This document shows, piece after piece, positions 19,826-29,005 of a stretch of DNA of 64,000 bases (within the stretch, counting starts at the first letter, position 1; the number at the start of each line of letters is the position of its first letter). Below the pieces are notes generated by a model. The model was not told the origin of the DNA, ran no database searches, and was given only the letters and a program-made list of their open reading frames with translations. Source of the DNA: Flectobacillus longus (GTDB taxonomy: Bacteria > Bacteroidota > Bacteroidia > Cytophagales > Spirosomataceae); NCBI RefSeq assembly GCF_030056705.1, contig NZ_JASHIC010000028.1, positions 1 to 64,000 on the forward strand, given 5' to 3'. The translations under genes were made by a program, and so were the position numbers.

Positions 19826-19937
19826 GTAAAGAGTTAGAAGTTTCTAATTTATTTTTCGGCTGTTAAGTGCTTACTTTTTGATTAATAAAAGCATACAGCA
19901 TTTTTTTCACTATAACCAAAAACAAGTACGTAAAACA

Positions 19938-20930
19938 ATGAAAGTAGCAGTAGTCGGAGCCACAGGTTTGGTCGGTGGCGAAATTATGAAAGTTTTAACG
20001 GAGCGTAACTTTCCTGTAACAGAACTTATTCCAGTAGCCTCAGAACGTTCAGTAGGTAAACAGATTGAGTTTAAAGGTAAGCAGTACACCGTAGTAGGCT
20101 TCGAAGATGCTATCAAGATGAAGCCTGATGTAGCGATTTTCTCGGCAGGTGGTGGTACATCTACGAAGATTGCTCCTCTTTTCGCTGAAGCAGGTATTAC
20201 AGTTGTAGATAATTCGTCGGCATGGCGTATGGACCCAACTAAAAAGTTGGTAGTGCCAGAAATCAATGCTTACACATTGACGAAAGAAGATAAAATTATT
20301 GCAAACCCTAACTGCTCAACTATCCAAATGGTAGTTGTGTTGAATCCATTACACTTGAAATACAAAATCAAACGTGTGGTTGTTTCAACTTACCAATCAG
20401 TAACTGGTACTGGTAAAGCAGCGGTTGATCAATTGTTCGCAGAACGTGAAGGTCGTACAGATGTACCTGCGGTATATCCTCACAAAATCGACTTGAACGT
20501 ATTGCCACACATCGATGTTTTCTTGGACAACGGATACACCAAAGAAGAAATGAAAATGGTGAACGAAACGAAGAAAATTATGATGGATGATGCTATTGCA
20601 GTGACAGCAACGACTGTTCGTATTCCTACGATTGGCGGTCACTCAGAAGCAGTAAACATTGAGTTCGAAAACGAATTCGATTTGCAAGAAGTATTTGACA
20701 TTTTGTCAAACACTGAAGGTGTAATCGTTCAAGACGATCCTAAAAACTTTGTTTACCCTATGCCAATCAACGCACATGGTAAAGACGAAGTATTTGTAGG
20801 TCGTATTCGTCGTGACGAAACTCAACCAAAAACGTTGAATATGTGGATTGTGGCTGATAACCTTCGTAAAGGTGCTGCTACAAACGCTGTTCAAATAGCA
20901 GAGTATTTGTCTAAAAACAATCTTTTGTAA
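19938..20930 (+). CDS. asd: Aspartate-semialdehyde dehydrogenase
   Basis: 330 aa from the ATG beginning MKVAVVGATGLVGGE; the upstream in-frame ATG at 19878 would put 20 unrelated residues before the Rossmann fold. NADPH-dependent reduction of aspartyl phosphate to aspartate semialdehyde, the branch point to Lys/DAP, Thr, Met and Ile. Glycine motif GATGLVGG (7-14), catalytic Cys126 in NPNCSTIQ, and substrate-binding/catalytic His in GGHSEAVN (about 235). The gene stands alone with a hairpin element and a strong terminator downstream. Confidence 0.95.
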   Translation: MKVAVVGATGLVGGEIMKVLTERNFPVTELIPVASERSVGKQIEFKGKQYTVVGFEDAIKMKPDVAIFSAGGGTSTKIAPLFAEAGITVVDNSSAWRMDPTKKLVVPEINAYTLTKEDKIIANPNCSTIQMVVVLNPLHLKYKIKRVVVSTYQSVTGTGKAAVDQLFAEREGRTDVPAVYPHKIDLNVLPHIDVFLDNGYTKEEMKMVNETKKIMMDDAIAVTATTVRIPTIGGHSEAVNIEFENEFDLQEVFDILSNTEGVIVQDDPKNFVYPMPINAHGKDEVFVGRIRRDETQPKTLNMWIVADNLRKGAATNAVQIAEYLSKNNLL

Positions 20931-20935
20931 TCAGA

Positions 20936-20988
20936 AGGCTTGAAAGTAATAGGTATGCTAAATGTCTATTACTTACAGCTTAAAGCCT
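20936..20988. repeat. Hairpin repeat of the GCTTTAGGC type downstream of asd
   Basis: AAGTAATAG (20944-20952) pairs with CTATTACTT (20966-20974); outer AGGCTT and AAGCCT extend the structure. Similar GCTTTA/AGGC-rich hairpins occur near 28.8, 33.5 and 51.4 kb. Confidence 0.45.
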
Positions 20989-21102
20989 ACAACAAAATAT
21001 TTTTTATTAGGTTTGAGCATCAAGAGTCAAAAAAAAGGAAGAGGAGCGGTGTATTTGGAGTGGTGTCCAGTTCATCTTTTGGCTTATCTTCGATGATGAA
21101 TT

Positions 21103-21133
21103 AAAAAGCCGAGACGAGAGTCTCGGCTTTTTT
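21103..21133. terminator. Bidirectional terminator between asd and beta-barrel gene
   Basis: AAAAAGCCGAGAC (21103-21115) pairs with GTCTCGGCTTTTT around a GAGA tetraloop, with T-runs on both strands. It sits between converging genes and touches the stop of the minus-strand gene. Confidence 0.88.
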
Positions 21134-21134
21134 G

Positions 21135-21818
21135 TTATCGTTGGTCTGTAGATTCGAAATAAGGAGCTGGTTTTGGTACTGTCAACACAGGAGGACGCCA
21201 ATAGACTTTTTTCCCAAACTTAAAACTAAAGCCTGCATACACACCATAAAAAGAAGTAAAACCTCCTTGTGAAGAGTTATATTGAATACCTGTGTAACTA
21301 AATTTTAGGTAAAGACCCAAGCGGTCGGCTGTTTCTTGCAACTGAAGTCCTACGCTTGGTGAAAAGCCCCAATTGATACTATTTTCAAAGGTTTTACGGG
21401 CTGTTAGATATTCATAGTCTTTCTCTATTTGCGTGTCATACTGGCTCATATAGGTACCAGTACTTAGTCCTACAAAAGGCTTTATAAGATTTTTTTTCCA
21501 TAAAAAATATTCTGCCGAAACACTGATTGGTGCAACTCGCTTCAGAATTCGACCATAAACAATAGGCAGAGCGTCGCTTTGTTTTTGAATCATCAGATTG
21601 GTTCGCATATCATATACGCCCCAATTCATTCCTACTCTTAGATTTTCGGTCAAATATTTTTTGGCGCTAATATCTATGCCCGAGCCTGCGTATTGAGCTT
21701 TATTGCCCCAACCACCCTCGCCAATATAGCTAAAGCCTGAGCTAATTTGGATTTGTCCCAGACTGTCAACATATAAAGCACATAAAAAAAGAATGGTAGT
21801 AAGTAGAGTTTTTTTCAT
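21135..21818 (-). CDS. Outer membrane beta-barrel protein, unknown function
   Basis: 227 aa from the ATG starting the signal peptide MKKTLLTTILFLCALYVDSLGQ; a longer ORF start at 21854 lacks a signal. Alternating hydrophobic/aromatic strands (ISSGFSYIGEG, LYLKFSYTGIQ, FYGVYAGFSFKFGKKVYW) indicate a small beta-barrel of the OmpA/porin-like type. The C-terminal tail after the last strand is Pro-rich. No closer family recognised. Confidence 0.65.
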   Translation of the reverse strand: MKKTLLTTILFLCALYVDSLGQIQISSGFSYIGEGGWGNKAQYAGSGIDISAKKYLTENLRVGMNWGVYDMRTNLMIQKQSDALPIVYGRILKRVAPISVSAEYFLWKKNLIKPFVGLSTGTYMSQYDTQIEKDYEYLTARKTFENSINWGFSPSVGLQLQETADRLGLYLKFSYTGIQYNSSQGGFTSFYGVYAGFSFKFGKKVYWRPPVLTVPKPAPYFESTDQR

Positions 21819-22026
21819 AGTACATAAAGGGCTTAAATAAGTGAGTAAAATCACAAATTGTCATAATTTGATAAAGGCAAAATAAGGAGGTTATGGCTGA
21901 GAATATAAGATTGATTTGGGCGGAGTAAATTAGAAGAAATTTATATAAAAATAGAAAAAAAAAGCATTTGTACAAGTTTGATAATCAAATAATTATCAAA
22001 AGGAAAATAAAACATGAATCATGTCG

Positions 22027-22270
22027 AATTGAGGGAGTTAGTGTTTGAGCGAATGAGTGATTATTTTTAATTATAGAAACACAATACTATGCGCCTAAAA
22101 ATGAGTTGTCCAGTACTTTGGCATTGGGGTTAATCTCCTACTGTCTACCAAAAAAGGCGTTCGAAAAACTCATTTCGAACGCCTTTTTTGGTACTATTAT
22201 TTCTGAATGACACTTCTTTAGACATAAAGCATTGCGTCTAAAGAAGTGAAAATATATTTTAAGTAATCAC
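22027..22270. repeat. Composite palindromic intergenic repeat, copy C (complete)
   Basis: Left outer module GAATGAGTGATTATTTTTAA (about 22051-22070), a degenerate left middle module, the central 19-bp hairpin at 22148-22191, a right middle hairpin whose arms CACTTCTTTAGAC (22211-22223) and GTCTAAAGAAGTG (22236-22248) pair perfectly, and a degenerate right outer module (TAATCACTAAATT). This copy is between two genes on the same strand. Confidence 0.7.
22148..22191. terminator. Terminator-like hairpin, 19-bp perfect stem
   Basis: Arms 22148-22166 (CCAAAAAAGGCGTTCGAAA) and 22173-22191 are exact complements with a 6-nt loop and T-runs on both strands. Its stem is nearly identical to that of copy A, 18 kb away. 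It probably terminates the epimerase transcript. Confidence 0.8.
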
Positions 22271-22317
22271 TAAATTGGGGTAAGCATCCTAATGCTTGTG
22301 CATCCGATTGCCGAAAG

Positions 22318-23379
22318 CTATTTCAATACATAAGCCAATTGACTTTCATACTCAGTTAACCACGCTGTAATTTCTGTGACGATTTGTTTCATTGAAATGC
22401 TTGGTGTCCATCCTGTTAAGGCAGTAACCTTAGAGTTGTCGGTTACGTACAAACGAATATCGGCAGCTCTGTTTTCAGTTACTTTATTGATAGGAATTGT
22501 CTTACCAGTTACTTCCTGACAAATCTGCGTTAGTTCTTGTAAAGAAGCACTTACTTCGACACCACCACCCACGTTTAAGATTTCGCCATTTACTTTATCC
22601 ATATTATGCAATTGGAAATCAATCAAACGATATAGGTCAAGTACGTGAAGCATATCACGAGTTTGCTTTCCTGAACCGCCGTAACCGATATAGGCTAATT
22701 GTTGCTCGAAATAGTGTTTTGCTACCCAAAGTACCATTACCCCTTGGTCTACTTTGCCCATTTGCCATGGACCAGTCAATACACCACAACGGTTGATAAC
22801 AGTTTTTAAACCATAAAACTCATTGTATTCGTGAATCATTAATTCAGAAGCCAACTTCGTAGCGCCATACAACGAACGAGCGCCATCCAATGGAAAATCT
22901 TCAGCAATACCTTTCGATGATACACCTCTTACAGGTTGTTCATCAGCTAAAGCAAAACGAGTGTCTGATTCTTCAAAATTGAGTTTTTCAATCGTTTTGA
23001 TTGGATAAATTCTACTGGTTGAAAGGAAGATAAAGTTAGCATTACTTTTCTTAGCAAAGTTCAAACAGTTGATAGTACCTACCAAATTGGTGTTGATTAA
23101 GTAATCAGGCGTACCATCTAAGCCTGCCAAAACAGAAGGTTCGGCCGAAGCTTCGATAAGGGCATCTACCATAGGAAGTGCATCAAAGTCTTCTTTGTTA
23201 CGAATGTCGCCGTGGACAAATGTAACGCCAGCTTGAGCCAAACGAGGTAAGTTTAATTCTGAACCTTTACGACGTAGGTTGTCAAGGCAAATAACTTCGT
23301 ATGAGGGATAGTTTGTTTTTAGAGCAATTGCCAGAGCAGAACCAACAAAACCAGCCCCTCCTGTAATCAAAATTTTCAT
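22318..23379 (-). CDS. NAD-dependent sugar-nucleotide epimerase, CDP-paratose 2-epimerase-like
   Basis: 353 aa, extended SDR family. NAD-binding motif GGAGFVGS (7-14) and catalytic Tyr171/Lys175 (YGATK) are present. The segments DNLRRKGSELNL (33-44), FVHGDIRN (54-61) and GSGKQTRDMLHVLDL resemble CDP-paratose/tyvelose epimerases more than GalE, though the exact sugar is uncertain. A nucleotide-sugar enzyme for surface glycan synthesis is the likely role. The next gene upstream (kup) is 77 bp away, with a hairpin between, so co-transcription is doubtful. Confidence 0.8.
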   Translation of the reverse strand: MKILITGGAGFVGSALAIALKTNYPSYEVICLDNLRRKGSELNLPRLAQAGVTFVHGDIRNKEDFDALPMVDALIEASAEPSVLAGLDGTPDYLINTNLVGTINCLNFAKKSNANFIFLSTSRIYPIKTIEKLNFEESDTRFALADEQPVRGVSSKGIAEDFPLDGARSLYGATKLASELMIHEYNEFYGLKTVINRCGVLTGPWQMGKVDQGVMVLWVAKHYFEQQLAYIGYGGSGKQTRDMLHVLDLYRLIDFQLHNMDKVNGEILNVGGGVEVSASLQELTQICQEVTGKTIPINKVTENRAADIRLYVTDNSKVTALTGWTPSISMKQIVTEITAWLTEYESQLAYVLK

Positions 23380-23401
23380 ATATGATTGTTTATTAAAAGT
23401 A

Positions 23402-23440
23402 AAATCGTGTCCTATACAAAAAATTGATAGAACACGATTT
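23402..23440 (-). terminator. Possible terminator downstream of kup
   Basis: AAATCGTGTCCTAT (23402-23415) pairs with ATAGAACACGATTT (23427-23440) with one mismatch. The downstream T-run is weak, so termination is uncertain; it also lies in the epimerase leader. Confidence 0.5.
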
Positions 23441-23456
23441 GAGTATAGATAAATGA

Positions 23457-25400
23457 TTAGTCAATGCGTTTCAAACGGATGTTTTCGGCTGGACGAATGA
23501 CTAATGGGACTTTTTCAACTTTTACGGCACTGGTATCCAAACCAAACCATTTATCTTCAGATGGAGTAAAATCTTTAATAAAGAAATATGCTTTCATAAT
23601 TAAAGACTCAAACATAGATAATTGGTTGTCGTAAGACAAGAATTTCTCCAAAACCACAAAACGGAAATCTCCGATTACATTCTGACGGTTGAGTGATTCG
23701 TAACGAGAAGTAATATCTACTTCTCCATTTTTTACTAATTCTTCAACTACTTTTCTGAAGTATAAATTGATTTTTTGTTCTACTCTAAAACCAAGACGGA
23801 AAGTTACTTTAATTACGTCGTCTGGTTCGATGATATCCACTTTGTATTCCATCGTGTAAGGGTCATCAAGAGTATCTACGTGAACGAACCAATAAATATC
23901 AGCACGTTTTGGGCGTTTTTGAAAAATCGAATAAATGATTTTCGATTCGATTTCGCTTGTACGGGCAGCATTCGACATAAATACCAAGTGAGTAGCATAT
24001 TTGGGAATACTCATATCTTGACTCAAGTCTTTTAATGGCTCTATATAATCTACTAACTTAACATATTCAGTTAAACGCATTTTGATGATAAATGCACGAT
24101 ACCAGATAATCATTAATGAAATAATGGCAGCAGCAATAATCAATGATACATAACCCCCATGTACAAATTTACGAAGGTTGGCTACAAGGAAAGACCCTTC
24201 GATAGACACATAGACTACAATAAAACCTACAATCCACCACATATCAAATTTCTTGACATGTAAATAATAAGCCATCAGAGCTGTGGTCATCAACATTGTG
24301 AGGGTAATTGCCAAACCGTAGGCCGCTTCCATATTGGCAGATTCTCTAAACCACAATACCACACCCATACAACCCAACCATAAGAAAATATTTACACTTG
24401 GTACATATAATTGACCTTTTTGGTCGGAAGGGTAATTCAAACGAACTTTTGGCCAGAAATTCAAACGAATTGCTTCTGATACCAACGTAAATGAACCAGA
24501 AATCAAGGCTTGGCTAGCAATAATAGCCGCAGCTGTAGCAATCACAATACCCCAAAGTAAGAACCATTCTGGCATTAATTCAAAAATAGGTTTGCGTCCA
24601 TTCAAAAGACTTCCATTTTGATGAATTAACCAAGCACCTTGACCAAAATACTGAAGAATTAAACAGATCTTTACAAATATCCAACTCACTCGAATGTTGC
24701 CTCTACCACAGTGACCTAAATCAGAATACAAGGCTTCGGCACCAGTTGTACAAAGAAACACAGCACCCAATGCCCAGAAGCCACTTTCTCCATTGTAAGG
24801 ATTAGTGAGTAATTGAATCGCATAATGTGGAGAAAACGCCCTTAAAATGCTCCAGTCTTTAGCAATCCATACAATACCCAGAAAGCCAAGCATACTAAAC
24901 CAAATCAACATAATAGGACCAAATGCACGACCAACCATTTTAGTACCCAGTACTTGGAACATGAACAAAACTGTAATAATTGCGAGTACAATTGGTACGG
25001 TTTCAATGTCTGGTTTGATCATTCGAAGACCTTCAACAGCGGAGGCGACTGATACGGGAGGGGTAATAATTCCGTCGGCTAGTAGGGTAGCACCACCAAT
25101 GATTGCAGGCACTGTGAGCCATTTTGCATGACGACGAACTAAGGCAAATAGTGCAAAAATACCACCCTCACCTCGGTTATCTGCTCGCAAAATTAGAATA
25201 ACATATTTGAGTGTTGTCTGTAAGGTCAATGTCCAAAAAATACAAGATAAACCGCCCAAAACGGTTGTTTCATTGATAGGAGCGGAGCCTATTATAGACT
25301 GCATTACGTAGAGTGGGGATGTACCAATATCACCGTAGATAATTCCCATTGCCACTAGCAGACCCGCTGCTGTGGCTTTGTCGGTATGTTTGTGTTCCAT
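23457..25400 (-). CDS. kup: KUP-family potassium uptake transporter
   Basis: 647 aa inner-membrane K+ transporter, probably K+/H+ symport. The start GLLVAMGIIYGDIGTSPLYVMQS is the hallmark of KUP/HAK/KT proteins, including the conserved GDIGTSPLY. About twelve membrane helices run to about residue 450, followed by a soluble C-terminal domain. DNRGEGGIFALFAL and GTGAEALYSDLGH-like (CTTGAEALYSDLGH) motifs are present. No regulatory partner is adjacent. Confidence 0.95.
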   Translation of the reverse strand: MEHKHTDKATAAGLLVAMGIIYGDIGTSPLYVMQSIIGSAPINETTVLGGLSCIFWTLTLQTTLKYVILILRADNRGEGGIFALFALVRRHAKWLTVPAIIGGATLLADGIITPPVSVASAVEGLRMIKPDIETVPIVLAIITVLFMFQVLGTKMVGRAFGPIMLIWFSMLGFLGIVWIAKDWSILRAFSPHYAIQLLTNPYNGESGFWALGAVFLCTTGAEALYSDLGHCGRGNIRVSWIFVKICLILQYFGQGAWLIHQNGSLLNGRKPIFELMPEWFLLWGIVIATAAAIIASQALISGSFTLVSEAIRLNFWPKVRLNYPSDQKGQLYVPSVNIFLWLGCMGVVLWFRESANMEAAYGLAITLTMLMTTALMAYYLHVKKFDMWWIVGFIVVYVSIEGSFLVANLRKFVHGGYVSLIIAAAIISLMIIWYRAFIIKMRLTEYVKLVDYIEPLKDLSQDMSIPKYATHLVFMSNAARTSEIESKIIYSIFQKRPKRADIYWFVHVDTLDDPYTMEYKVDIIEPDDVIKVTFRLGFRVEQKINLYFRKVVEELVKNGEVDITSRYESLNRQNVIGDFRFVVLEKFLSYDNQLSMFESLIMKAYFFIKDFTPSEDKWFGLDTSAVKVEKVPLVIRPAENIRLKRID

Positions 25401-25679
25401 AGATGGAATCGCTTGTGTTTTATAATAATGATTAGAATTACTTGTCTGAGTATCTGTAAATTATGACTTATTGTTGGTAAGCATGTTTCTCTAATCTATA
25501 AAAAACACAAAAAGTTAGGGGTTTTGTAATAGATATTTGTCTGATAATATTTCAAAGTGCTAAAAGTGAGCAAATATAATATCTCTTCTGATTTATTCAT
25601 CAAGAAAAAGTTCCCCAATTAATGAAAGATATATTTTATCTATGAACGGATTAAGTCGCTGATGATTTGGAATTTGGCT

Positions 25680-27068
25680 TTATGGATTAACATAGTAGTA
25701 TCCAAAGATGATATTCATTTCATCCTCAGAGGTTAAACCAAAGCCTAAGTTTTTGTTAGTTGTATTGTTATAGGTTACTACAGAGGTTAATCCTTCGCCC
25801 TTTTTCAGTTGAATAGGAACGCTGAAATTAATCACTTTAGGATGTTCCCAGTCGGTGCTTTCATAAACGGTCTCGCCATCGCGTGTGCCTCCTTTGATTT
25901 TGATAACAAATTTTTCGCCATACTTATGATTATGTGAGGTGAGCGAAACGATCGTGACATTGCTATCAAATTTAAAATCTTTGGTAATAGTGGTGCGCTG
26001 ATTGGCAGGAAGACTAAAGTTGGTATTATTGAAATCAATCATTTGCACTACTTTCTGTACTTTTGAAGCAGGAATAGTGTAGAGATTGACATAGTTTTCA
26101 CCCAAAAAGGGCTGGTTCGTTTTGTTGAAATAATGTGGATTCACATCAATCGTAGCACCCGCAGGAAGTTTTAAGGCTATGCCCTCAGGAAACACATAAT
26201 CTTGATTAGGGTCGGTGCCTCCTCCCAAGAAAATATGATTAGACATTTGTAGAACCGTAAGGGCATTCAATGAATTATCAGAATTACGCAAATCTCGCAC
26301 AATATCAATAGTAGGCATCATTAAAGCATTATCTTTATTTCTAAAGTCATAGAGCACTAAGTGATGACTATTGGAGCGTGACTTGAGCTTGATACGGTTG
26401 ACATATATATCGCTGGTGTTTCCCAAACTTTTGCGGATGAAAATTTCCCTCTCAAAATTAGCTGCCACATTAAAAGCATCCACGTGTAGCTGAATTCCAG
26501 TAACTCCTTCTTCTTGAGGGCTTTTGAGTGCTTCGAAAGGCGTATTGCTAGTAGCATAGCTTGGAGTAGTATCGTCCAATAATTTTTTGTCTACGATGTC
26601 GCCTGTGCGTGGAGCTCCAGCTTCTATCCATCTTCTAATAAATTCGATTTGTCCCACATATAAAGGATTGCTTCCAAGAGGCATTGGAAGTCCATACTGC
26701 TTGCCACTGTGGTGACTAGCATCCCATTCGAGTTTATGAAAAATAAGACTTTCTAGTGATTTGAATGGCTTAACCCTTTGGAGATTTTCTGCTTTTGCTA
26801 AATCATTTTTAGGAGCAATACCTACTAAATTTTGGTAAGCCACAGACTTTTCCAATACCAAGCCATGTTGTGTGTAAGTATTGTCGTTAGTAGAGGCATG
26901 ACAGCCAGAAGTGGCACAAGAAGGAGTCAAGATCTTTTGCTGAATTAAGTCAAAAGAGGAGGCTGTAGCAGTATCGGTGCTATCAATAGATTTTTGGGAG
27001 CAACCTAACGTAAGAGTAAAGGCGCCCCAAAATGCTCCAAATAATAAAATGGAGTAAGTATGTTTCAT
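25680..27068 (-). CDS. Lipoprotein with CX4CH heme-like site and copper monooxygenase-like fold
   Basis: 462 aa from the ATG giving a lipoprotein signal with Cys23 (TLTLGC). The ORF extends further upstream without a signal. Residues 51-57 read CATSGCH, a CX4CH pattern seen in cytochrome-like domains of Bacteroidota and Planctomycetes. The C-terminal half has His sites reminiscent of copper type II ascorbate-dependent monooxygenases (PHM): HH near 236 (SHHLVLYDF), NPHYF near 310, and HNH near 377 (TSHNHKYGE). A periplasmic redox role is plausible; substrate and metal content are unknown. Confidence 0.7.
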   Translation of the reverse strand: MKHTYSILLFGAFWGAFTLTLGCSQKSIDSTDTATASSFDLIQQKILTPSCATSGCHASTNDNTYTQHGLVLEKSVAYQNLVGIAPKNDLAKAENLQRVKPFKSLESLIFHKLEWDASHHSGKQYGLPMPLGSNPLYVGQIEFIRRWIEAGAPRTGDIVDKKLLDDTTPSYATSNTPFEALKSPQEEGVTGIQLHVDAFNVAANFEREIFIRKSLGNTSDIYVNRIKLKSRSNSHHLVLYDFRNKDNALMMPTIDIVRDLRNSDNSLNALTVLQMSNHIFLGGGTDPNQDYVFPEGIALKLPAGATIDVNPHYFNKTNQPFLGENYVNLYTIPASKVQKVVQMIDFNNTNFSLPANQRTTITKDFKFDSNVTIVSLTSHNHKYGEKFVIKIKGGTRDGETVYESTDWEHPKVINFSVPIQLKKGEGLTSVVTYNNTTNKNLGFGLTSEDEMNIIFGYYYVNP

Positions 27069-27180
27069 AATGCAGGTTCGAGAAATAAAAGAAAGATGAA
27101 TTATAGTATTATTTAGCAATTAGCTAGAATCTTTACATCTAGTGTAAGATGTAAAAAATACGCTTTCAAGAATTATTTTG

Positions 27181-27876
27181 TTAATAAATCACATAGGTGT
27201 CTACTACTTCACTAGGTTGTATTTTTAGCACGTGTCCTAATACCAACAAAACCAAGGTTCTGGATGCTAACCAAAGTGGGATTTTAGCTATTTCAGCAAA
27301 TTTCTCCAAAGTAATACTTTGATGTTGCACTAGGTATTCCATCAGTACTTTTTCTTTCTCTCCAAAAATAAACCTAATACCTTCTTCATTTTCACGACGT
27401 AAAATCTGCTTGACTTCCTTACTAGCTTGTACCGAACGGTCTTGTACTCTGACGTAAGCTTTGGGAGGCTCTGTTGGAGATAATTTGACAAAGTGAGGCT
27501 TCTTCGTACTTTGAGGTATGATAAAAATCAAAACCTCTCGTTCGTCGGTGATAGCCATTCGTTCGAGCTGAAAAGTAATAGGAGGATCACAAAACTTTTC
27601 AATGGCTCGAACTAAAATAAACTCCTCATCGTCAGCGAATTTTAAACCTGGAATACTTTTGTCATCGCCAACACCCAGCAATAACGTTCCGCCATCAGTA
27701 TTGGCAAAGGCTACAATTTCACGAATAATTTTTTCGGGATGCTTAGCTTTTAGCTTGAATTCAAGTTGGCTACCTTCTCCTTTCCGCACAAGATTTTTCA
27801 AATCCTTTAAGTCCATATCCGATATACGGCTGCGACTGTTTGTTTTTTCAAAATACGAAGCAAGTCCCTGATTCAT
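27181..27876 (-). CDS. AlbA_2/Schlafen-type nucleic-acid-binding domain protein
   Basis: 231 aa. The AlbA_2 (Schlafen-like, formerly ATPase_AAA_4) domain covers about 25-160, with GEGSQLEFKLK, REIVAFANTDGGTLLLGV and KAYVRVQDRSVQAS. A winged-helix-like C-terminus follows (EYLVQHQSITLEKFAEIAKIP). The family includes transcription regulators and RNA-processing proteins. The start could also be the Met at 27816 (MDLKDLKNLV). It is divergent from cysH, so a regulatory link to sulfate assimilation is conceivable but unproven. Confidence 0.75.
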   Translation of the reverse strand: MNQGLASYFEKTNSRSRISDMDLKDLKNLVRKGEGSQLEFKLKAKHPEKIIREIVAFANTDGGTLLLGVGDDKSIPGLKFADDEEFILVRAIEKFCDPPITFQLERMAITDEREVLIFIIPQSTKKPHFVKLSPTEPPKAYVRVQDRSVQASKEVKQILRRENEEGIRFIFGEKEKVLMEYLVQHQSITLEKFAEIAKIPLWLASRTLVLLVLGHVLKIQPSEVVDTYVIY

Positions 27877-27940
27877 AGCTTTTTATATTTATGCTCAACA
27901 CTCTTGGTTGCTACTATTGTTTTTAAAGATAACAGTTTTA

Positions 27941-27979
27941 GGGTGAGAAAATTTCATGTAAATAAAAAATATTTCACCC
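27941..27979. promoter_or_regulatory. Dyad upstream of cysH
   Basis: GGGTGA (27941-27946) and TCACCC (27974-27979) form an inverted repeat with AT-rich arms, about 30 bp upstream of the cysH -7 candidate. Possible operator for the divergent AlbA_2 gene and cysH. Confidence 0.35.
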
Positions 27980-28009
27980 AAAAAGACTACTTTATCACTA
28001 GACTTTATA

Positions 28010-28017
28010 TATATTTG
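28010..28017 (+). promoter_or_regulatory. Candidate cysH -7 promoter element
   Basis: TATATTTG fits TAnnTTTG and would give a leader of about 60 nt. The leader contains hairpins GAGGC-TAA-GCCTC (28033-28045) and AGCAAGGTA-CGA-TACTTGCT (28054-28073) just before the start codon. Confidence 0.4.
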
Positions 28018-28083
28018 TAGTAGAATTGAAATGAGGCTAAGCCTCGCTAAATCAGCAAGGTACGATACTTGCTTTATGTGAAA

Positions 28084-28794
28084 ATGGCAGATTTATTCGC
28101 GTTAAAACAAACATTAGAATCACTCTCTCTCGGCGAAGCGCTTCAGTATGTAGCCGAAAATTATCAAAATGTAGTGTTTTCTACTTCATTTGGGCAGGAA
28201 GATCAGGTAATTACCGACGCAATCTACAAGAACAATCCTACCAATGCTGCTCTCAATATTCGTGTCTTTACGCTTGATACTGGTCGTTTGTTTCAGGAAA
28301 CGTACGATTTGATGGATGCTACAAGAGCTAAGTACAATCAATCATTTGAAACGTATTTTCCCAATACAGCGAAGGTAGAAGCTTTGGCAAAGGAAAAGGG
28401 CTTCAATAGTTTTTATTTCTCTGTTGAGAATCGTAAAGAATGTTGTTTTATTCGTAAAATCGAACCACTAAAACGCGCACTAACAGGTGCTGAGGTATGG
28501 ATTACAGGTTTGCGTGCCGAACAATCAGATAACCGTTCGGATATGCCAATTGTAGAGTGGGATGAAGCTAATCAAATCGTTAAATTCAATCCATTAATCC
28601 ATTGGACTTACGAAGAGGTATTGGCCTATATCAAAGCTAATCGTGTTCCTGATAGTCCATTGCACCGCAAAGGCTTTATTTCGATTGGTTGTGCGCCATG
28701 TACACGTGCTATCACCGAAGGAGAGCATCCTCGTGCTGGTCGCTGGTGGTGGGAAGCATCTCAAAAAGAATGTGGATTGCATACAGCAAAATAA
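28084..28794 (+). CDS. cysH: Assimilatory adenylyl-sulfate (APS) reductase
   Basis: 236 aa. Reduces activated sulfate to sulfite. The [4Fe-4S]-binding Cys pairs Cys120-Cys121 (KECCFIRK) and Cys203/Cys206 (GCAPC), plus catalytic Cys230 in the C-terminal KECGLHT, place it with plant-type/bacterial APS reductases rather than PAPS reductases. The ATG at 28084 (MADLFALKQ) is preferred; GTG at 28078 and TTG at 28069 are in frame, but the latter lies inside a leader hairpin. First gene of a sulfate-assimilation cluster with cysD and cysN. No APS kinase is seen, consistent with APS as substrate. Confidence 0.92.
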   Translation: MADLFALKQTLESLSLGEALQYVAENYQNVVFSTSFGQEDQVITDAIYKNNPTNAALNIRVFTLDTGRLFQETYDLMDATRAKYNQSFETYFPNTAKVEALAKEKGFNSFYFSVENRKECCFIRKIEPLKRALTGAEVWITGLRAEQSDNRSDMPIVEWDEANQIVKFNPLIHWTYEEVLAYIKANRVPDSPLHRKGFISIGCAPCTRAITEGEHPRAGRWWWEASQKECGLHTAK

Positions 28795-29005
28795 AATTGA
28801 ATTAATAGGCTATGGGCTGTAAGCTTTAGGCATTAAGCCAAAACGCTTGATTGAATTGAGAGATACTTTTGCTGAAAGCCGAATGTGTAATTTTTATTTT
28901 GCCCACTAACTTAGTGAATTTGTCAATTTGACCATGAATGAGTCAAATCGCTCATTCTCAAATCACTCAATATATAGAAGAATATTGATTAAATAATAAT
29001 AGAAT
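28795..29005. other. cysH-cysD spacer filled with repeat remnants
   Basis: GGCTGTAAGCTTTAGGCATT (about 28814-28833) followed by AAGCC belongs to the GCTTTAGGC hairpin type. AATCACTCAATAT before cysD resembles the outer module of the composite repeat. No gene. Confidence 0.45.

Larger units (their letters stand above)
21819..22317. other. 500-base intergenic region dominated by composite repeat C
   Basis: Holds AT-rich upstream sequence of the beta-barrel gene and the complete composite repeat at 22027-22270. No coding gene supported. Confidence 0.6.

Noticed and set aside
28018-28083. SAM riboswitch upstream of cysH
   Set aside because: The leader is too short and lacks the conserved SAM-I core; only two simple hairpins are seen.
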